64,000 nt of DNA. Source: Leifsonia sp. AG29. GTDB lineage: Bacteria; Actinomycetota; Actinomycetes; Actinomycetales; Microbacteriaceae. The position numbers and the translations under genes are program-made. Positions 50,534-62,499 of the stretch are shown in pieces. The first letter of the stretch is position 1. Each line of letters begins with the position of its first letter. The notes below the pieces were generated by a model. That model was not told the DNA's origin. It made no database searches and saw nothing but the letters and a program-made list of their open reading frames with translations. The stretch covers positions 1,674,001-1,738,000 of the forward strand of contig NZ_VMSF01000001.1 in the NCBI RefSeq assembly GCF_009765225.1, in the 5' to 3' direction.

Positions 50534-51738
50534 CCGAGGACCTCCAGACCGGGGAGGCGCTTGCCCTCGAGGAACTCGAGGCTCGCACCGCCTCCCGTTG
50601 AGATGTGACCGAAGTCGCTGTCGGCGAAGCCGAGGGCGCGCACCGCTGCGGCGGAGTCACCCCCGCCGACGACGCTCAGGCCGTCGACCTCCGTCAGCGC
50701 CTGCGCGACAGCCTTCGTGCCGGCGGCGAACGGCGCCAGCTCGAACACGCCCATGGGTCCGTTCCAGAAGACCGTGCGGGCACCGCGGACGTACTCCGCG
50801 AACAGCTCGCCCGTCTCGGGGCCGATGTCGAGCCCGAGGCCCTTCTCGCCCCAGTCGGTGTCCTCGATCGCGTCGACGGGTCGCACCACGTGCTCCGCAT
50901 CCGCGCCGAACTTCGAGGCGACGACGACATCGCGCGGAAGCACGATCTCGACCCCCAGCTCCTCGGCCTTGGCGAGGTAGCCCTTGACGGTTTCGAGCTG
51001 GTCGCGCTCGAGCAAGCTCGAGCCGACCTTGTGCCCCTGAGCCGCGAGGAACGTGAACAGCATCCCTCCGCCGATGAGCAGCGAGTCGACCTTCGGCAGC
51101 AGGTGACCGATGACGCCGAGCTTGTCGCTCACCTTGGACCCGCCGAGCACGACCGCATACGGGCGCTCGGGATTCTCGGTGAGCCGGTCGAGCACCTCAA
51201 GCTCGGCCGCGATCAGGGTGCCGGCGGCGCTCGGGAGGAGCTGTGCCAGCTCGTAGACGCTCGCCTGCTTGCGGTGGACCACCCCGAAGCCGTCCGAGAC
51301 GAACGCGTCGCCGAACGCGGCGAGCTTCTCGGCGAACGCGCGGCGCTCGCCCTCGTCCTTGCTGGTCTCGCCGGGGTTGAACCGGAGGTTCTCGAGAAGG
51401 GCGACGTCGCCGTCGCCCAGACCGGCGACCGTCTCCTCTGCGCCCGAACCGACGGTGTCGTGCGCGAAGGCCACCGGCTTGCCGAGCAGCTCCGAGAGCC
51501 GCTGGGCCACCGGTTCGAGGCTGTATTTCGCGTCCGGCGCGCCGTCGGGGCGGCCGAGGTGAGAGACGACCACGACGCGGGCGCCCTGCTGGATCAGGGC
51601 GTTGAGCGTGGGAATCGACGCCCGCACACGCCCGTCGTCCGTGATCGTCGAGCCCTCGAGGGGCACGTTCAGATCACAGCGGACGACGACGCGCTTTCCT
51701 GCGAGCGAACCGAGTGAGTCGAGTGTGCGGAGCGTCAC
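50521..51738 (-). CDS. pgk: Phosphoglycerate kinase
   Basis: A 405-aa two-lobed kinase that makes ATP from 1,3-bisphosphoglycerate. RVVVRCDLNVPLEG is the signature, with HLGRPDG for substrate binding, GGSKVSDKLGV and GGGDSAAAV (nucleotide end). GTG 51738 follows AGGGA. It lies 15 bases after gap and overlaps tpiA. Confidence 0.97.
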   Translation of the reverse strand: MTLRTLDSLGSLAGKRVVVRCDLNVPLEGSTITDDGRVRASIPTLNALIQQGARVVVVSHLGRPDGAPDAKYSLEPVAQRLSELLGKPVAFAHDTVGSGAEETVAGLGDGDVALLENLRFNPGETSKDEGERRAFAEKLAAFGDAFVSDGFGVVHRKQASVYELAQLLPSAAGTLIAAELEVLDRLTENPERPYAVVLGGSKVSDKLGVIGHLLPKVDSLLIGGGMLFTFLAAQGHKVGSSLLERDQLETVKGYLAKAEELGVEIVLPRDVVVASKFGADAEHVVRPVDAIEDTDWGEKGLGLDIGPETGELFAEYVRGARTVFWNGPMGVFELAPFAAGTKAVAQALTEVDGLSVVGGGDSAAAVRALGFADSDFGHISTGGGASLEFLEGKRLPGLEVLGWQQ

Positions 51739-51753
51739 GTCGGTTCCCTGCCG

Positions 51754-52770
<1,017 letters not shown>

Positions 52771-52819
52771 TTACTCGATGGGCGCCGTGGCGCTCGTTTG
52801 GATTGGTGAAGCGGACGGC

Positions 52820-52850
52820 GGCGTCCCGGAGGCGGTCCCTCCGGGACGCC
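52820..52850 (-). terminator. Terminator between sodA and gap
   Basis: Perfect 13-base arms (52820-52832 and 52838-52850) with a 5-base loop lie 7 bases after the sodA stop on the minus strand, separating sodA from the glycolytic cluster. Confidence 0.8.
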
Positions 52851-52856
52851 ATCCGG

Positions 52857-53483
52857 TTACGACAGTAGCAGCAGACCCGAGGTCTTCTCACGCGCGCGGA
52901 CGAAGCGGGCGTCGACGTCCGCCCAGTTCGTGATGTTCCAGAACGCCTTGACGTAATCGGCCTTCACATTGACGTAGTCGAGGTAGAAGGCGTGCTCCCA
53001 CATGTCGAGCATGAGGAGGGGGACGGTCGCCGCGGCGAGGTTGCCCTGGTGGTCGTAGAGCTGCTCGATGATGAGCTTCTGCCCCAGCGAGTCCCACGCG
53101 AGGATGGACCAGCCGGATCCCTGGATCCCCAGCGCGGAGGCCGTGAAGTGCGCGCGGAACTTGTCGAACGAGCCGAAGAACTCGTCGATCGCCGCGCCGA
53201 GCTCGCCGGCCGGCTTGTCGCCGCCGTCCGGGGAGAGGTTGTTCCAGAACACGGTGTGGTTGACGTGCCCGGCCAGGTTGAAGGCGAGGTCCTTCTCCAG
53301 CTTGTTGACGTACGTGAGGTCGCCGGCATCGCGCGCCTCCGCGAGCTTCGCGAGGGCGGTGTTCGCACCGTCGACGTAGGTCTTGTGGTGCTTGTCGTGA
53401 TGCAGCTCCATGATCCGGCCGCTGATGTTCGGCTCGAGCGCCGAGTAGTCGTAGGGCAGGTCAGGCAGCGTGTAGTCGGCCAT
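52857..53483 (-). CDS. sodA: Superoxide dismutase (Mn/Fe family)
   Basis: A 208-aa dismutase. Metal ligands are in [12 protein letters not shown] (first His), [10 protein letters not shown] (second His), and [11 protein letters not shown] (Asp and His). [13 protein letters not shown] is the usual linker. Fe versus Mn cannot be fixed from sequence. GGAG lies 9 bases before ATG 53483. It has its own terminator and is inserted between whiA and gap. Confidence 0.94.
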   Translation of the reverse strand: MADYTLPDLPYDYSALEPNISGRIMELHHDKHHKTYVDGANTALAKLAEARDAGDLTYVNKLEKDLAFNLAGHVNHTVFWNNLSPDGGDKPAGELGAAIDEFFGSFDKFRAHFTASALGIQGSGWSILAWDSLGQKLIIEQLYDHQGNLAAATVPLLMLDMWEHAFYLDYVNVKADYVKAFWNITNWADVDARFVRAREKTSGLLLLS

Positions 53484-53590
53484 TACTCATCTCCACTGTT
53501 GTTGTGATTCGCGCGACTCGTCGAGTCCGCTGGAAGCAACCCGATCGGCCGTCGGATGCTTCCGGGCGGCCGTGGGTCCTCGTCCGAAAC

Positions 53591-54571
53591 TTACACCTCG
53601 TCCAGGTCGGACGGGAGGTTCGCCTCCGTGCCGGGCACGCCCAGGTCGGCGGCGCGCTTGTCCGCCATCGCCAGGAGCCGCCGGATGCGGCCGGCCACCG
53701 CGTCCTTCGTCATGGGCGGGTCGGCGTGGTGGCCGAGCTCGTCGAGGCTGGCATCGCGGTGCGCGAGCCGCAGCTCGCCCGCGTACCGGAGATGCTCCGG
53801 GACCTCCGGGCCGAGGATCTCGAGGGCGCGCTCGACCCGGGCGCACGCGGCGACGGCGGCCTGGGCCGACCGTCGGAGGTTCGCGTCGTCGAAGTTGACG
53901 AGCCGGTTCGCCGTCGCGCGGACCTCGCGGCGCTGGCGCAGCTCCTCCCAGTTGGCGACGGTCTTCGCGGCACCCATCGCGACGAGCATCGCGCTGATCT
54001 GCTCGCCGTCGCGGATGACCACGCGATGGACGCCTCGTACCTCCCGGGCCTTGGCGGCGACGCCGATGCGGCCGGCAGCACCGACGAGGGCCATCGCGGC
54101 CTCGTTGCCGGGACAGGTCACCTCCAGCGCGGCCGAGCGGCCGGGGTCGGTGAGCGAGCCGTGCGCGAGGAAGGCGCCGCGCCAGACGGCTGCCAGCTCC
54201 TCCCGGGAACCCGTCGTGAGCCGGTTGGGCAGTCCGCGGATCGGACGGCGGCGGGCGTCGAGGAGACCGGTCTGGCGGGCGAGCGTCTCGCCTCCCTCCA
54301 GCACGCGGACGAGGTACTGGCTGGTCCGCCGGATACCGGACGCGGAGATCACCGACACCTCGCTGCGGACGCCGTAGAGCTCGGCCAGGTCCTTGCGCAC
54401 GCGGCGCGCCAGTTCGGGCGTGTCGAGCTCGCTCTCGACGGCGATGCGGCCGCCGATGAGGTGCAGCCCGCCCGAGAAGCGGAGGATGGTCGCGAGCTCC
54501 GCGGCGCGGACGGTGGTCTTCCCGACCTGCACCTGGGTCAGCTCGTCTTTGACGTCGGCGGTGAGAGCCAA
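53591..54571 (-). CDS. whiA: Sporulation/cell-division regulator WhiA
   Basis: A 326-aa DNA-binding protein with an N-terminal LAGLIDADG-homing-endonuclease-like domain ([28 protein letters not shown]) and a C-terminal helix-turn-helix ([28 protein letters not shown]). In Streptomyces it controls sporulation septation; in non-sporulating relatives its role is cell division. The start is TTG at 54571, supported by AAGGA about 6 bases upstream. Confidence 0.95.
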   Translation of the reverse strand: MALTADVKDELTQVQVGKTTVRAAELATILRFSGGLHLIGGRIAVESELDTPELARRVRKDLAELYGVRSEVSVISASGIRRTSQYLVRVLEGGETLARQTGLLDARRRPIRGLPNRLTTGSREELAAVWRGAFLAHGSLTDPGRSAALEVTCPGNEAAMALVGAAGRIGVAAKAREVRGVHRVVIRDGEQISAMLVAMGAAKTVANWEELRQRREVRATANRLVNFDDANLRRSAQAAVAACARVERALEILGPEVPEHLRYAGELRLAHRDASLDELGHHADPPMTKDAVAGRIRRLLAMADKRAADLGVPGTEANLPSDLDEV

Positions 54572-54629
54572 TCGGATTCCTTACTGTGTCGGACGGCGAG
54601 GGTGGTGCCGTGGAGACGGGCGGCCGGCG

Positions 54630-55502
54630 TCATTCACGGCCGAGGTCGCGGTGCTTCGTGTTCACCGCGACGCCGGGAAAGCCTCTCAACCGGGACGCGA
54701 GCTCTTCGACGATCGCGACGGACCGGTGCTTTCCGCCTGTGCAGCCTATCGCGATCGTGGCGTGCCGTTTGTTCTCGCGCTGGTAGCCCTCGAGGATCGG
54801 GCGCAGGGCGGCGACGTAGGCGCCGATGAACTCCGCCGCGCCGTTCTGGCCGAGGACGTAGTCGCGCACCGGCTCGTCCAGCCCGGTGAAAGGACGCAGC
54901 TCCGGGTCCCAGAACGGATTCGGGAGGAACCGGGCGTCGGCCACCATGTCGGCGTCCGGAGGGAGGCCGTACTTGAACCCGAAGCTCAGCACCGTGATCT
55001 GCACGCCGGCGGTGTTCTCGGTGGCGAACGTCTCCGTGATGTTGGTCGCCAGCTGGTGGATGTTGAGATCGGAGGTGTCGACGATGATGTCGCTCGCCTC
55101 CCGGATCTCGCGCAGCCGGGCGCGCTCGGCCGTGATGCCGTCGAGGATCGTCCCGTTGCCCTGCAGCGGGTGTGGGCGGCGCACCTGCTCGAAGCGTCGC
55201 ACGAGCACCGCGTCGGACGCCTCGAGGAACAGCACCCGGACCTTTGTGCCCTCGCGGAGGCTCTGGATCATGTCGCGGAGATCGGCGAAGAAGTTCCGGC
55301 CGCGGACGTCGACGACGGCCGCGATCCGCGGCAGGCCGGAGTCGGCCCGGTTCGCGAGCTCGATCAGGGGGCGGAGCATCTGCGGCGGCAGATTGTCGAC
55401 CACGTACCAGTCGAGGTCCTCCAGGGCGTTCGCCACGGTGGAGCGTCCGGCGCCCGACATGCCGGTGACGATCAGCACCTCCTGCTGCTCGGTGTCCGTC
55501 AT
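54630..55502 (-). CDS. rapZ: RNase adapter protein RapZ (YvcJ)
   Basis: A 290-aa P-loop protein with VTGMSGAGRSTVANALEDL (the Walker Lys is replaced by Arg, as in other actinobacterial members) and the C-terminal domain signature IGCTGGKHRSVAIVEEL. In E. coli RapZ targets small RNAs to RNase E; in Gram-positives the role of YvcJ is unclear. It is between uvrC and whiA, as is usual, but the yvcK gene normally found next to it is missing. Confidence 0.93.
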   Translation of the reverse strand: MTDTEQQEVLIVTGMSGAGRSTVANALEDLDWYVVDNLPPQMLRPLIELANRADSGLPRIAAVVDVRGRNFFADLRDMIQSLREGTKVRVLFLEASDAVLVRRFEQVRRPHPLQGNGTILDGITAERARLREIREASDIIVDTSDLNIHQLATNITETFATENTAGVQITVLSFGFKYGLPPDADMVADARFLPNPFWDPELRPFTGLDEPVRDYVLGQNGAAEFIGAYVAALRPILEGYQRENKRHATIAIGCTGGKHRSVAIVEELASRLRGFPGVAVNTKHRDLGRE

Positions 55503-55538
55503 CGCCGGTGCCCTTCCGCTCGCCGTGTGCCTCCCAGC

Positions 55539-57554
55539 CTAGCGATCGGCCGGGTCTGCGGCGGCCTGCTGCGCCCCCTCCCCTGCTAGACGCTCGTAGA
55601 CGGCGGCGGCCGTGGTCTTCCCGACGCCGCGGACCTCGGCGATCTGCTCGGGCGTGGCCTTGCGCAGCTGCGCGACCGAGCCGAAGTGCTTGAGCAGCTC
55701 CTTCACGCGCGCCGGACCCAGCCCCGGGATCTCGCCGAGGACGGTGGTGATGTCGCGCTTGCGCCGCGACCGCTGGTAGGTGATGGCGAACCGGTGAGCC
55801 TCGTCGCGCAGCCGCTGGATCAGGAACAGGGCGTCGCTGTTCCGCGGGAGGATCACGGGGAAGTCGGAGTCGGGCAGCCAGATCTCCTCGAGCCGCTTGG
55901 CGATCCCCGCCAGCTGGATCCCCTGCACGCCGGACTCCTCGAGCGCCCGCTGGGCGGCAGCGACCTGCGGCTGGCCGCCGTCGACGATGAGGAGGTTCGG
56001 TGGATACGAGAACTTCTTCCGGCGTCGTTCGGCCGAATCCTCGGCGGCGGCGGCTGAGACGTCGATGACCGGGTCGTCTCCCCCGCCGACCGCATCGCCG
56101 GCGGCGCCGGGGTCGGCGGATGCCGTGGCGCCGTCGTCGGCGAGATAGGCGAGACGGCGCGACAGCACCTGGTAGATCGACTCGGTGTCATCCGTGGACT
56201 CGGGGATACTGAACCGGCGGTACTGATCCTTGCGCGGGAGACCGTCCTCGAAGACGACCATCGACGCGACGATGTTCGTGCCGCTCAGGTGCGAGACGTC
56301 GAAGCACTCCATGCGCAGTGGCGCCTCGTCCATGCCGAGCGCGTCCTGGATGTCGTTCAGGGCCTTCGATCGCGCCACGAAGTCGCTGCTGCGCCGGGTC
56401 TTGTAGAGGATGAGCGCGTTCTTCGCGTTCATCGCCACGGTCTGGGCCAGCGCGGCCTTGTCGCCGCGCTGCGCGATCTTGAGCTCCACGCGGCCGGTCA
56501 GCCGCCCGCGCGGCGCCGACGGATCGGAGATCTCTCGCCGGCGCTGCGTGAGCCACTGCTCGAGCTCGGCGGCGTCCTCCGGGAGCTCGGGGACGAGGAT
56601 CTCGCGCGGCGGAGCGTCGGCACCCTCGTAGGCGTTCTGGACCACGGTCTCGACGAGCTCGCCCAGCTCCATGTCGAGTTCCTTGTCGACGACCCAGCTC
56701 CGCACACCGCGGATCCGGCCGCCGCGCACGATGAACTGCTGCACGGCGGCGGCCAGCTCGTCGTGGGCGATGCCGAACACGTCGGCGTCGACGTTCTCCG
56801 GGAGGACGACCGCCGTCTTGCCGAGCGCACCCTCCAGAGCCTGGATCGCGTCGCGATGCCGGGCCGCGGCCTCGTAGTCCATCGTGCTGGCGGCCTGCTT
56901 CATCTTCTCGTTCAGGTCGCGCAGGTAGCCGCTGTCGTTGCCGGCCATGAACGACGCGAAGTCGATCGCGAGAGCCTTGTGATCGCCCGGGGAGATCCGG
57001 CCGACGCAGGGGGCCGCGCACTTGCCGATGTCGCCCAGGAGGCACGGCCTCCCCGTCAGCTCGGCGCGGCGGTAGACGCCGTCGGAGCAACTGCGGACCG
57101 GGAAGGCCTTCAGCATCAGGTCGACCGTCTCGCGGATCGCCCAGACCTTCGTGTACGGCCCGAAGTAGCGGGCGTCCTTGATGTTGCGATTGCGCGTGAT
57201 CATCACCCGCGGGATGCGGTCCCCCAGCGTCACCGCCAGGTACGGGTAGGTCTTGTCGTCCCGGAACTTGACGTTGAACGGAGGGTTGAACTCCTTGATC
57301 CAGGTGTACTCGAGCTGGAGCGCCTCGTACTCGCTCGCGACGACCGTCCACTCCACGCTGGCCGCCGTGGTGACCATGCGGCGGGTGCGCTCGTGGAGGC
57401 TGCGGAGCGGCTGGAAGTAGTTGCTCAGCCGCGAGCGGAGGTTCTTGGCCTTGCCGACGTAGAGCACCCGTCGGTTCTTGTCGCGGAAGCGGTAGACGCC
57501 GGGCTGCGTGGGGATCTCGCCGGCCTTCGGCCGGTAGCTGACGGTCTCGGCCAT
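55539..57554 (-). CDS. uvrC: Excinuclease ABC subunit C
   Basis: A 671-aa nuclease of nucleotide excision repair. The N-terminal GIY-YIG domain has [20 protein letters not shown], followed by a UvrB-binding UVR motif ([20 protein letters not shown]), the RNase H-like endonuclease half ([22 protein letters not shown]) and a tandem helix-hairpin-helix end. About residues 455-500 are a disordered Gly/Asp/Ala insertion not usual in shorter UvrC proteins. It starts 3 bases after the uvrA stop. Confidence 0.95.
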   Translation of the reverse strand: MAETVSYRPKAGEIPTQPGVYRFRDKNRRVLYVGKAKNLRSRLSNYFQPLRSLHERTRRMVTTAASVEWTVVASEYEALQLEYTWIKEFNPPFNVKFRDDKTYPYLAVTLGDRIPRVMITRNRNIKDARYFGPYTKVWAIRETVDLMLKAFPVRSCSDGVYRRAELTGRPCLLGDIGKCAAPCVGRISPGDHKALAIDFASFMAGNDSGYLRDLNEKMKQAASTMDYEAAARHRDAIQALEGALGKTAVVLPENVDADVFGIAHDELAAAVQQFIVRGGRIRGVRSWVVDKELDMELGELVETVVQNAYEGADAPPREILVPELPEDAAELEQWLTQRRREISDPSAPRGRLTGRVELKIAQRGDKAALAQTVAMNAKNALILYKTRRSSDFVARSKALNDIQDALGMDEAPLRMECFDVSHLSGTNIVASMVVFEDGLPRKDQYRRFSIPESTDDTESIYQVLSRRLAYLADDGATASADPGAAGDAVGGGDDPVIDVSAAAAEDSAERRRKKFSYPPNLLIVDGGQPQVAAAQRALEESGVQGIQLAGIAKRLEEIWLPDSDFPVILPRNSDALFLIQRLRDEAHRFAITYQRSRRKRDITTVLGEIPGLGPARVKELLKHFGSVAQLRKATPEQIAEVRGVGKTTAAAVYERLAGEGAQQAAADPADR

Positions 57555-57557
57555 CCC

Positions 57558-60434
57558 CTATGCCGCGCCCTGAGCGCTCTCGCCCTGCAGGATCTCCTTG
57601 AGGAAGTACCCGGTGTGGCTGCCCGGCGCCTCGGCGACCTGCTCGGGTGTCCCCGTGGCGATGACCTGACCGCCGCCGGCGCCGCCCTCCGGACCCATGT
57701 CGATGAGCCAGTCGGCCGACTTGATCACGTCGAGGTTGTGCTCGATGACGATGACGGTGTTGCCCTTGTCGAGCAGGCCGTTGAGCACCAGGAGGAGCTT
57801 GCGGACGTCTTCGAAGTGGAGGCCGGTGGTCGGCTCGTCGAGCACGTAGACGCTCCGCCCGTTCGACCGGCGCTGCAACTCGGTCGCCAGCTTGACGCGC
57901 TGCGCCTCGCCGCCGGAGAGCGTTGTCGCGCTCTGACCGAGCCGGACGTAGCCGAGGCCCACGTCGACCAGCGTCTGCAGGTACCGGTGGATCGCCGAGA
58001 TCGGCTTGAAGAACTCGGCCGCCTCGCTGATCGGCATGTCGAGGACCTCGGCGATGTTCTTCCCCTTGTAGTGGACCGTGAGGGTGTCCCGGTTGTACCG
58101 GGCGCCTCCGCACACCTCGCACGCGACGTAGACGTCGGGCAGGAAGTTCATCTCGATCTTGATCGTGCCGTCTCCGGAGCACGCCTCGCAGCGGCCGCCC
58201 TTGACGTTGAAGCTGAAGCGGCCGGGCTGGTACCCGCGTGCCTTCGCCTCCGGGGTCTCGGCGAACAGCGTGCGGATGCGGTCGAACACGCCGGTGTAGG
58301 TGGCGGGGTTCGACCGCGGGGTGCGGCCGATCGGCGCCTGGTCGACGTGGACGACCTTGTCGAGGTTCTCGAGGCCGGTGACCGTGCGGTGCTTGCCGGG
58401 GACCTTCCTGGCGCCGTTCAGCTTGTTGGCGAGCACCCGGTAGAGGATGTCGTTCACGAGCGAGGACTTGCCCGACCCGGACACGCCCGTGACGGCGACG
58501 AAGGTGCCGAGCGGGAAGTCGACCGTCACCTTCTTGAGGTTGTTCGCCTCCGCATCGACCACGCGGATCATGCGCTTCTTGTCGACCTTGCGGCGCTTCG
58601 ACGGGACCGCGATCTCCCGACGGCCGGCGAGGTAGTCCCCGGTCAGCGACTCGGTGTTCGCCACCAGCTCGTCGTACGAACCGGAGTGGACCACGTGGCC
58701 ACCGTTGACACCGGCGCCCGGTCCGATGTCGACGATCCAGTCGGCCGTGCGGATGGTGTCCTCGTCGTGCTCGACCACGATGAGCGTGTTGCCGAGGTCG
58801 CGCAGCGCGACGAGCGTGTCGATGAGGCGGCGGTTGTCGCGCTGGTGCAGACCGATGCTCGGCTCGTCGAGCACGTAGAGCACGCCGGTGAGCCCGGAAC
58901 CGATCTGCGTCGCCAGGCGGATGCGCTGCGCCTCACCCCCCGAGAGAGTCGCCGCGGCCCGGGACAGGTCGAGGTAGCTCAGTCCGACCTGGATGAGGAA
59001 GTCGAGGCGGATCTTGATCTCGCGGAGGACCTGGGCGCCGATCTTCTGCTCGCGCTCGGTGAGGTGCAGCTTCTCCATGAACGACCGGGCGTCGCTGAGG
59101 CTCAGCTCGGAGGCGTCGGCGATGCTCTTGCCGTGCACGAGGACGGCCAGCACCTCGGGCTTCAGCCGCTTGCCCTTGCACACCGGGCACGGCACCTCCC
59201 GCAGGTACTCGGCCCAGCGGGCGCGCTGCGTGTCGGTCTCGGCCTGCAGGTACTGGCGCTCGATGTACGGGACCACTCCCTCGAAACCGGAGGTGTACGA
59301 CATCTCGCGGCCGTATCGGTTCTTCCAGCGGACCTTGACCTCGAAGTTGTCCCCGTTCAGGACGGCCTCCTTGACGTTCGCGGGAAGCTTGCCCCACGGC
59401 GTCTTGAGGGAGAACTTGAGATCGCGGGCGAGGCCCTCGAGGAGCTTCTCGTAGTACTGGAACAGTCCTTTGCCCTGCGTCGTCCAGGGGACGATGACGC
59501 CCTCGGCGATGCTGAGGCTGTCGTCGCCGAGCAGCAGGTCTTCATCGACCGCCATGCGGGTCCCGAGGCCCGAGCATTCCGGGCACGCGCCGAACGGCGC
59601 GTTGAACGAGAAGGTGCGGGGCTCGATCTCGGTCAGCTGGATCGGGTGACCGTTGGGGCACGAGAGCTTCTCGCTGAACGACTGCCACGCCTCCGGTCCT
59701 TCGCGGTCGACGAAGTTGACCTGCACGAGCCCGTCGGTCAGCCCGAGGGCCGTCTCGAGCGAGTCGGTCAGCCGGCCCAGGATGTCGGGGCCGGCCACGA
59801 GGCGGTCGACGACGACCGAGATGTCGTGCTTGTACTGCTTCTTGAGCGTCGGAGGCTCGGACAGCTGCACCTGCTGCCCGTCCACCAGGGCGCGCGAGTA
59901 CCCGCTCGCCGCGAGTTCCTTGAAGAGGTCGACGAACTCGCCCTTCTTCTGCGAGACGACCGGGCTCACCACCATGTAGCGGGTACCGGGTTCGAGCTCC
60001 ATCAGCTGGTCGGCGATCTGCTGCACGGTCTGACGCTGGATGCGCTCACCGCACACGGGGCAGTGCGGCACCCCGATGCGGGCCCACAGCAGTCGCATGT
60101 AGTCGTAGATCTCGGTGATCGTGCCCACCGTCGACCGCGGGTTGCGGTTGGTGGACTTCTGATCGATGGACACGGCAGGACTCAGACCCTCGATGAAGTC
60201 GACATCCGGCCGGTCCACCTGGCCCAGGAACTGCCGGGCGTACGCCGACAGGGACTCGACGTAGCGCCGCTGCCCTTCCGCGAAGATCGTGTCGAACGCG
60301 AGCGACGACTTACCCGATCCGGACAGTCCCGTGAACACGACGAGGGAGTCGCGCGGGATCTCGAGGTCGACGTTGTGCAGATTGTGCACGCGGGCTCCGC
60401 GCACGCTCAGGTGGGAACCCGCGATCTTGCTCAT
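57558..60434 (-). CDS. uvrA: Excinuclease ABC subunit A
   Basis: A 958-aa ATPase that detects DNA damage and loads UvrB. Two ABC modules are visible (Walker [10 protein letters not shown] near residue 35 and [10 protein letters not shown] near 650; signatures LSGGEAQR twice) with zinc-binding Cys pairs ([26 protein letters not shown]). ATG 60434 was chosen ([17 protein letters not shown] is the usual start); ATG 60476 adds a Ser-rich extension. A LexA box and -10 lie upstream at 60548-60568. Confidence 0.94.
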   Translation of the reverse strand: MSKIAGSHLSVRGARVHNLHNVDLEIPRDSLVVFTGLSGSGKSSLAFDTIFAEGQRRYVESLSAYARQFLGQVDRPDVDFIEGLSPAVSIDQKSTNRNPRSTVGTITEIYDYMRLLWARIGVPHCPVCGERIQRQTVQQIADQLMELEPGTRYMVVSPVVSQKKGEFVDLFKELAASGYSRALVDGQQVQLSEPPTLKKQYKHDISVVVDRLVAGPDILGRLTDSLETALGLTDGLVQVNFVDREGPEAWQSFSEKLSCPNGHPIQLTEIEPRTFSFNAPFGACPECSGLGTRMAVDEDLLLGDDSLSIAEGVIVPWTTQGKGLFQYYEKLLEGLARDLKFSLKTPWGKLPANVKEAVLNGDNFEVKVRWKNRYGREMSYTSGFEGVVPYIERQYLQAETDTQRARWAEYLREVPCPVCKGKRLKPEVLAVLVHGKSIADASELSLSDARSFMEKLHLTEREQKIGAQVLREIKIRLDFLIQVGLSYLDLSRAAATLSGGEAQRIRLATQIGSGLTGVLYVLDEPSIGLHQRDNRRLIDTLVALRDLGNTLIVVEHDEDTIRTADWIVDIGPGAGVNGGHVVHSGSYDELVANTESLTGDYLAGRREIAVPSKRRKVDKKRMIRVVDAEANNLKKVTVDFPLGTFVAVTGVSGSGKSSLVNDILYRVLANKLNGARKVPGKHRTVTGLENLDKVVHVDQAPIGRTPRSNPATYTGVFDRIRTLFAETPEAKARGYQPGRFSFNVKGGRCEACSGDGTIKIEMNFLPDVYVACEVCGGARYNRDTLTVHYKGKNIAEVLDMPISEAAEFFKPISAIHRYLQTLVDVGLGYVRLGQSATTLSGGEAQRVKLATELQRRSNGRSVYVLDEPTTGLHFEDVRKLLLVLNGLLDKGNTVIVIEHNLDVIKSADWLIDMGPEGGAGGGQVIATGTPEQVAEAPGSHTGYFLKEILQGESAQGAA

Positions 60435-60547
60435 GCTTCCCCGACTGCCGCTCAGACTGCTGCTCACTCGTTCCATTCTCCGCTATCCGTCGTCTGCTCC
60501 GGGGGCTGTTCGCCCAGCGCGCACCTGGCCTGCTGCGCGCGAGGCGC

Positions 60548-60568
60548 TCGAAGATCCGTTCGATTCTA
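60548..60568 (-). promoter_or_regulatory. LexA (SOS) box and -10 upstream of uvrA
   Basis: On the minus strand TCGAACGGATCTTCGA (60563-60548) matches the actinobacterial/Gram-positive SOS box TCGAAC-N4-GTTCGA at 11 of 12 fixed positions. It directly follows, sharing one base with, the -10 TAGAAT (60568-60563), an ideal place for repression. It implies DNA-damage induction of uvrA-uvrC. No -35 is clear. The rest of 60435-60651 shows no gene. Confidence 0.7.
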
Positions 60569-60651
60569 CCCGTCTTGAGGCAGAGCGCTCCCACCTTCGG
60601 GAGTGTAGAAGGGACCACCGACATTCGTTCGCGCCGGGAGCTCGACGGCCC

Positions 60652-61146
60652 TCAGTCCGGACGGCGACGCAGCAGCACGGGAGCGAGTACGGCGACCAGC
60701 GCCACCACCGCCGCGCCCGACGCGATCGCCGCGAGGGACTGGGATCCGCGCGCCAGGAGCAGGAGGGCGACCGTGCCCGGCTGGACGACGACCTGCACCC
60801 CCAGGTACCGGCGGAGCGACGGGAGGAGCGCGGCGGGCTGCAGGCGTGCGACAAGCGGAGTGACGAGCGCCCAGGAGGCGAGCACGTGCATCGCGTGGAC
60901 GCCCGCGATCAGGGCGAGCAGCCGCACCGAGGGGCCGCCCGGCTCGAGGAGGCAGGAGAACGCGAGCGCGCCGATCAGGACCCAGGCCGTCAGCCACCGC
61001 GGAACGGCGACGGAGATCCCCGCGAGGACGGCGGCGATCGCCTGCCATGGGCCGTTCGGTGTGCCGATCAGCGCCAGAGCCAGCGCGATGGCGACGAACA
61101 AAGCCCGAAGCGCCCACCCGGGGACGGTCACGCCCAGGCCGCTCAT
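60652..61146 (-). CDS. Unknown membrane protein of the DUF58/MoxR cluster
   Basis: A 164-aa protein with about five hydrophobic helices (for example [17 protein letters not shown] and [18 protein letters not shown]) and Arg-rich loops. It starts at ATG 61146 within the stop of the DUF58 gene (4-base overlap), so it is the last gene of the MoxR operon. No family is recognised. Confidence 0.7.
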   Translation of the reverse strand: MSGLGVTVPGWALRALFVAIALALALIGTPNGPWQAIAAVLAGISVAVPRWLTAWVLIGALAFSCLLEPGGPSVRLLALIAGVHAMHVLASWALVTPLVARLQPAALLPSLRRYLGVQVVVQPGTVALLLLARGSQSLAAIASGAAVVALVAVLAPVLLRRRPD

Positions 61147-62483
61147 CGTGGTCGCCTCGGCCGCGAGAGCACCGAGAGCCGCGCCTCCCGCTCGGTCGCG
61201 TCGCCCCAGGGGACGAGCTCCGCACCGGAGGCTTCCAGCTGTGCGAGGCGCAGCGCCCGCTCCAGTTCGATCGCGCGCAGTGCGATGCGCTCGCGCAGCG
61301 GGAGCTGCGACGAATCGCGGTGCGGCAGGACGTCGACGGCGATCACGCGATGCCCGGCCGCGCGCCAGGAGAGCGCGAGCCGCACGGGCTGATCGTCGAG
61401 GAACGTCGCGAACAGGTACACGAGCGCGCCCGGAGCCAGGCGCGGAGGGCGCACGCGATCGTGCGCCGCGCCGGTCGCGCGTGTCAGCTCGACGGCGCGA
61501 AGCACGCGTTCGCGATGCCGCGCTCCCGCTCGGGGCGGGACCACTCGGCCCGGGACGGCGAGGTCGTCGAAGCCCACCCGGTCACCGCTCCGCGCGTATG
61601 CCGCGGCCAGAGAGGCTGCGGCCTCCCGGGCGACGTCGAGCGACGAGACGGCGGGACGCGGATGGACGCGCGCCCAGTCGCCCACGGGAGCACCGAGGTC
61701 GTCGCGCGAGTCGATCACGAGCTGGATCGCGGCGTCCGAGGTCGCCGTCGTCCGCCGGACGTAGAGCTCCCCCTGACGACCGGCCCTCGCGGTCGCCTTC
61801 CAGTCGATGCGCCGGAGCCGGTCGCCCGGCCGGAACACGTCGATGTCTCGGAACTCCCCGCCCTCGCCCGGCCGGCTGGAGGTGTGCTGACCCGTGAGGC
61901 CGAGGAGCCTCGCGGGCAGCGGGAGGCTCCGCACCACCCGCCGCAGCGGGGACACCACGCGCTCGACCTGCGCCTCCGCCCCCGGCTCCCCCACCCATCC
62001 GGCGTCTGCACCGACCGGCCTCGCACGGACCGCGAGGAGCCGCTGCGGCCCCGAATGCACGAGCGGGACGTCGATTCGCAGCGCCGCTCCGGCGCGCGGG
62101 GTGACCACGGCATCGACAGGAGGCGCGCCCGCCCGGGTCAGCCGGAGGTGGAGGGCATCGGAGCGGGAGGACGCGGAGACTGAGACGTCGACACCGGTGA
62201 GGGCGGCTTCCGGTGTAGCCGAGAGCGCCAACGCCGGCGGAACAGCCGCCGCTGTGGTGACCTCGACCGCGTCGGTGGCCGGCCGCCGGTCCCAGCTCAA
62301 GGCAGCCGCGATGAGCAGCGGCGCGCCGACCAAGGCCGGCTCGACGCGACTCAGCACGAAGCCGGCCACGACGCACACCAGACCGACGACGACGGCACCC
62401 GCCAGTGCGGGGCTCATCGCCCATCGGACACCGACTGCTGTGCGCTCCGTCGCGCGAGCGCCGCTCGTCTCTGGGGCGTTCAT
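61143..62483 (-). CDS. DUF58 domain protein (von Willebrand factor-like)
   Basis: A 446-aa protein with two transmembrane helices near the N-terminus (about residues 23-58) and a DUF58 domain with the defining stretch [20 protein letters not shown], then [20 protein letters not shown], which resembles a VWA-type metal site. DUF58 proteins sit next to MoxR ATPases and are thought to work with them in membrane-protein or cell-envelope maturation. It follows the MoxR gene by 16 bases. Confidence 0.88.
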   Translation of the reverse strand: MNAPETSGARATERTAVGVRWAMSPALAGAVVVGLVCVVAGFVLSRVEPALVGAPLLIAAALSWDRRPATDAVEVTTAAAVPPALALSATPEAALTGVDVSVSASSRSDALHLRLTRAGAPPVDAVVTPRAGAALRIDVPLVHSGPQRLLAVRARPVGADAGWVGEPGAEAQVERVVSPLRRVVRSLPLPARLLGLTGQHTSSRPGEGGEFRDIDVFRPGDRLRRIDWKATARAGRQGELYVRRTTATSDAAIQLVIDSRDDLGAPVGDWARVHPRPAVSSLDVAREAAASLAAAYARSGDRVGFDDLAVPGRVVPPRAGARHRERVLRAVELTRATGAAHDRVRPPRLAPGALVYLFATFLDDQPVRLALSWRAAGHRVIAVDVLPHRDSSQLPLRERIALRAIELERALRLAQLEASGAELVPWGDATEREARLSVLSRPRRPR

Positions 62484-62499
62484 CGGGTGACCGTGGTGC

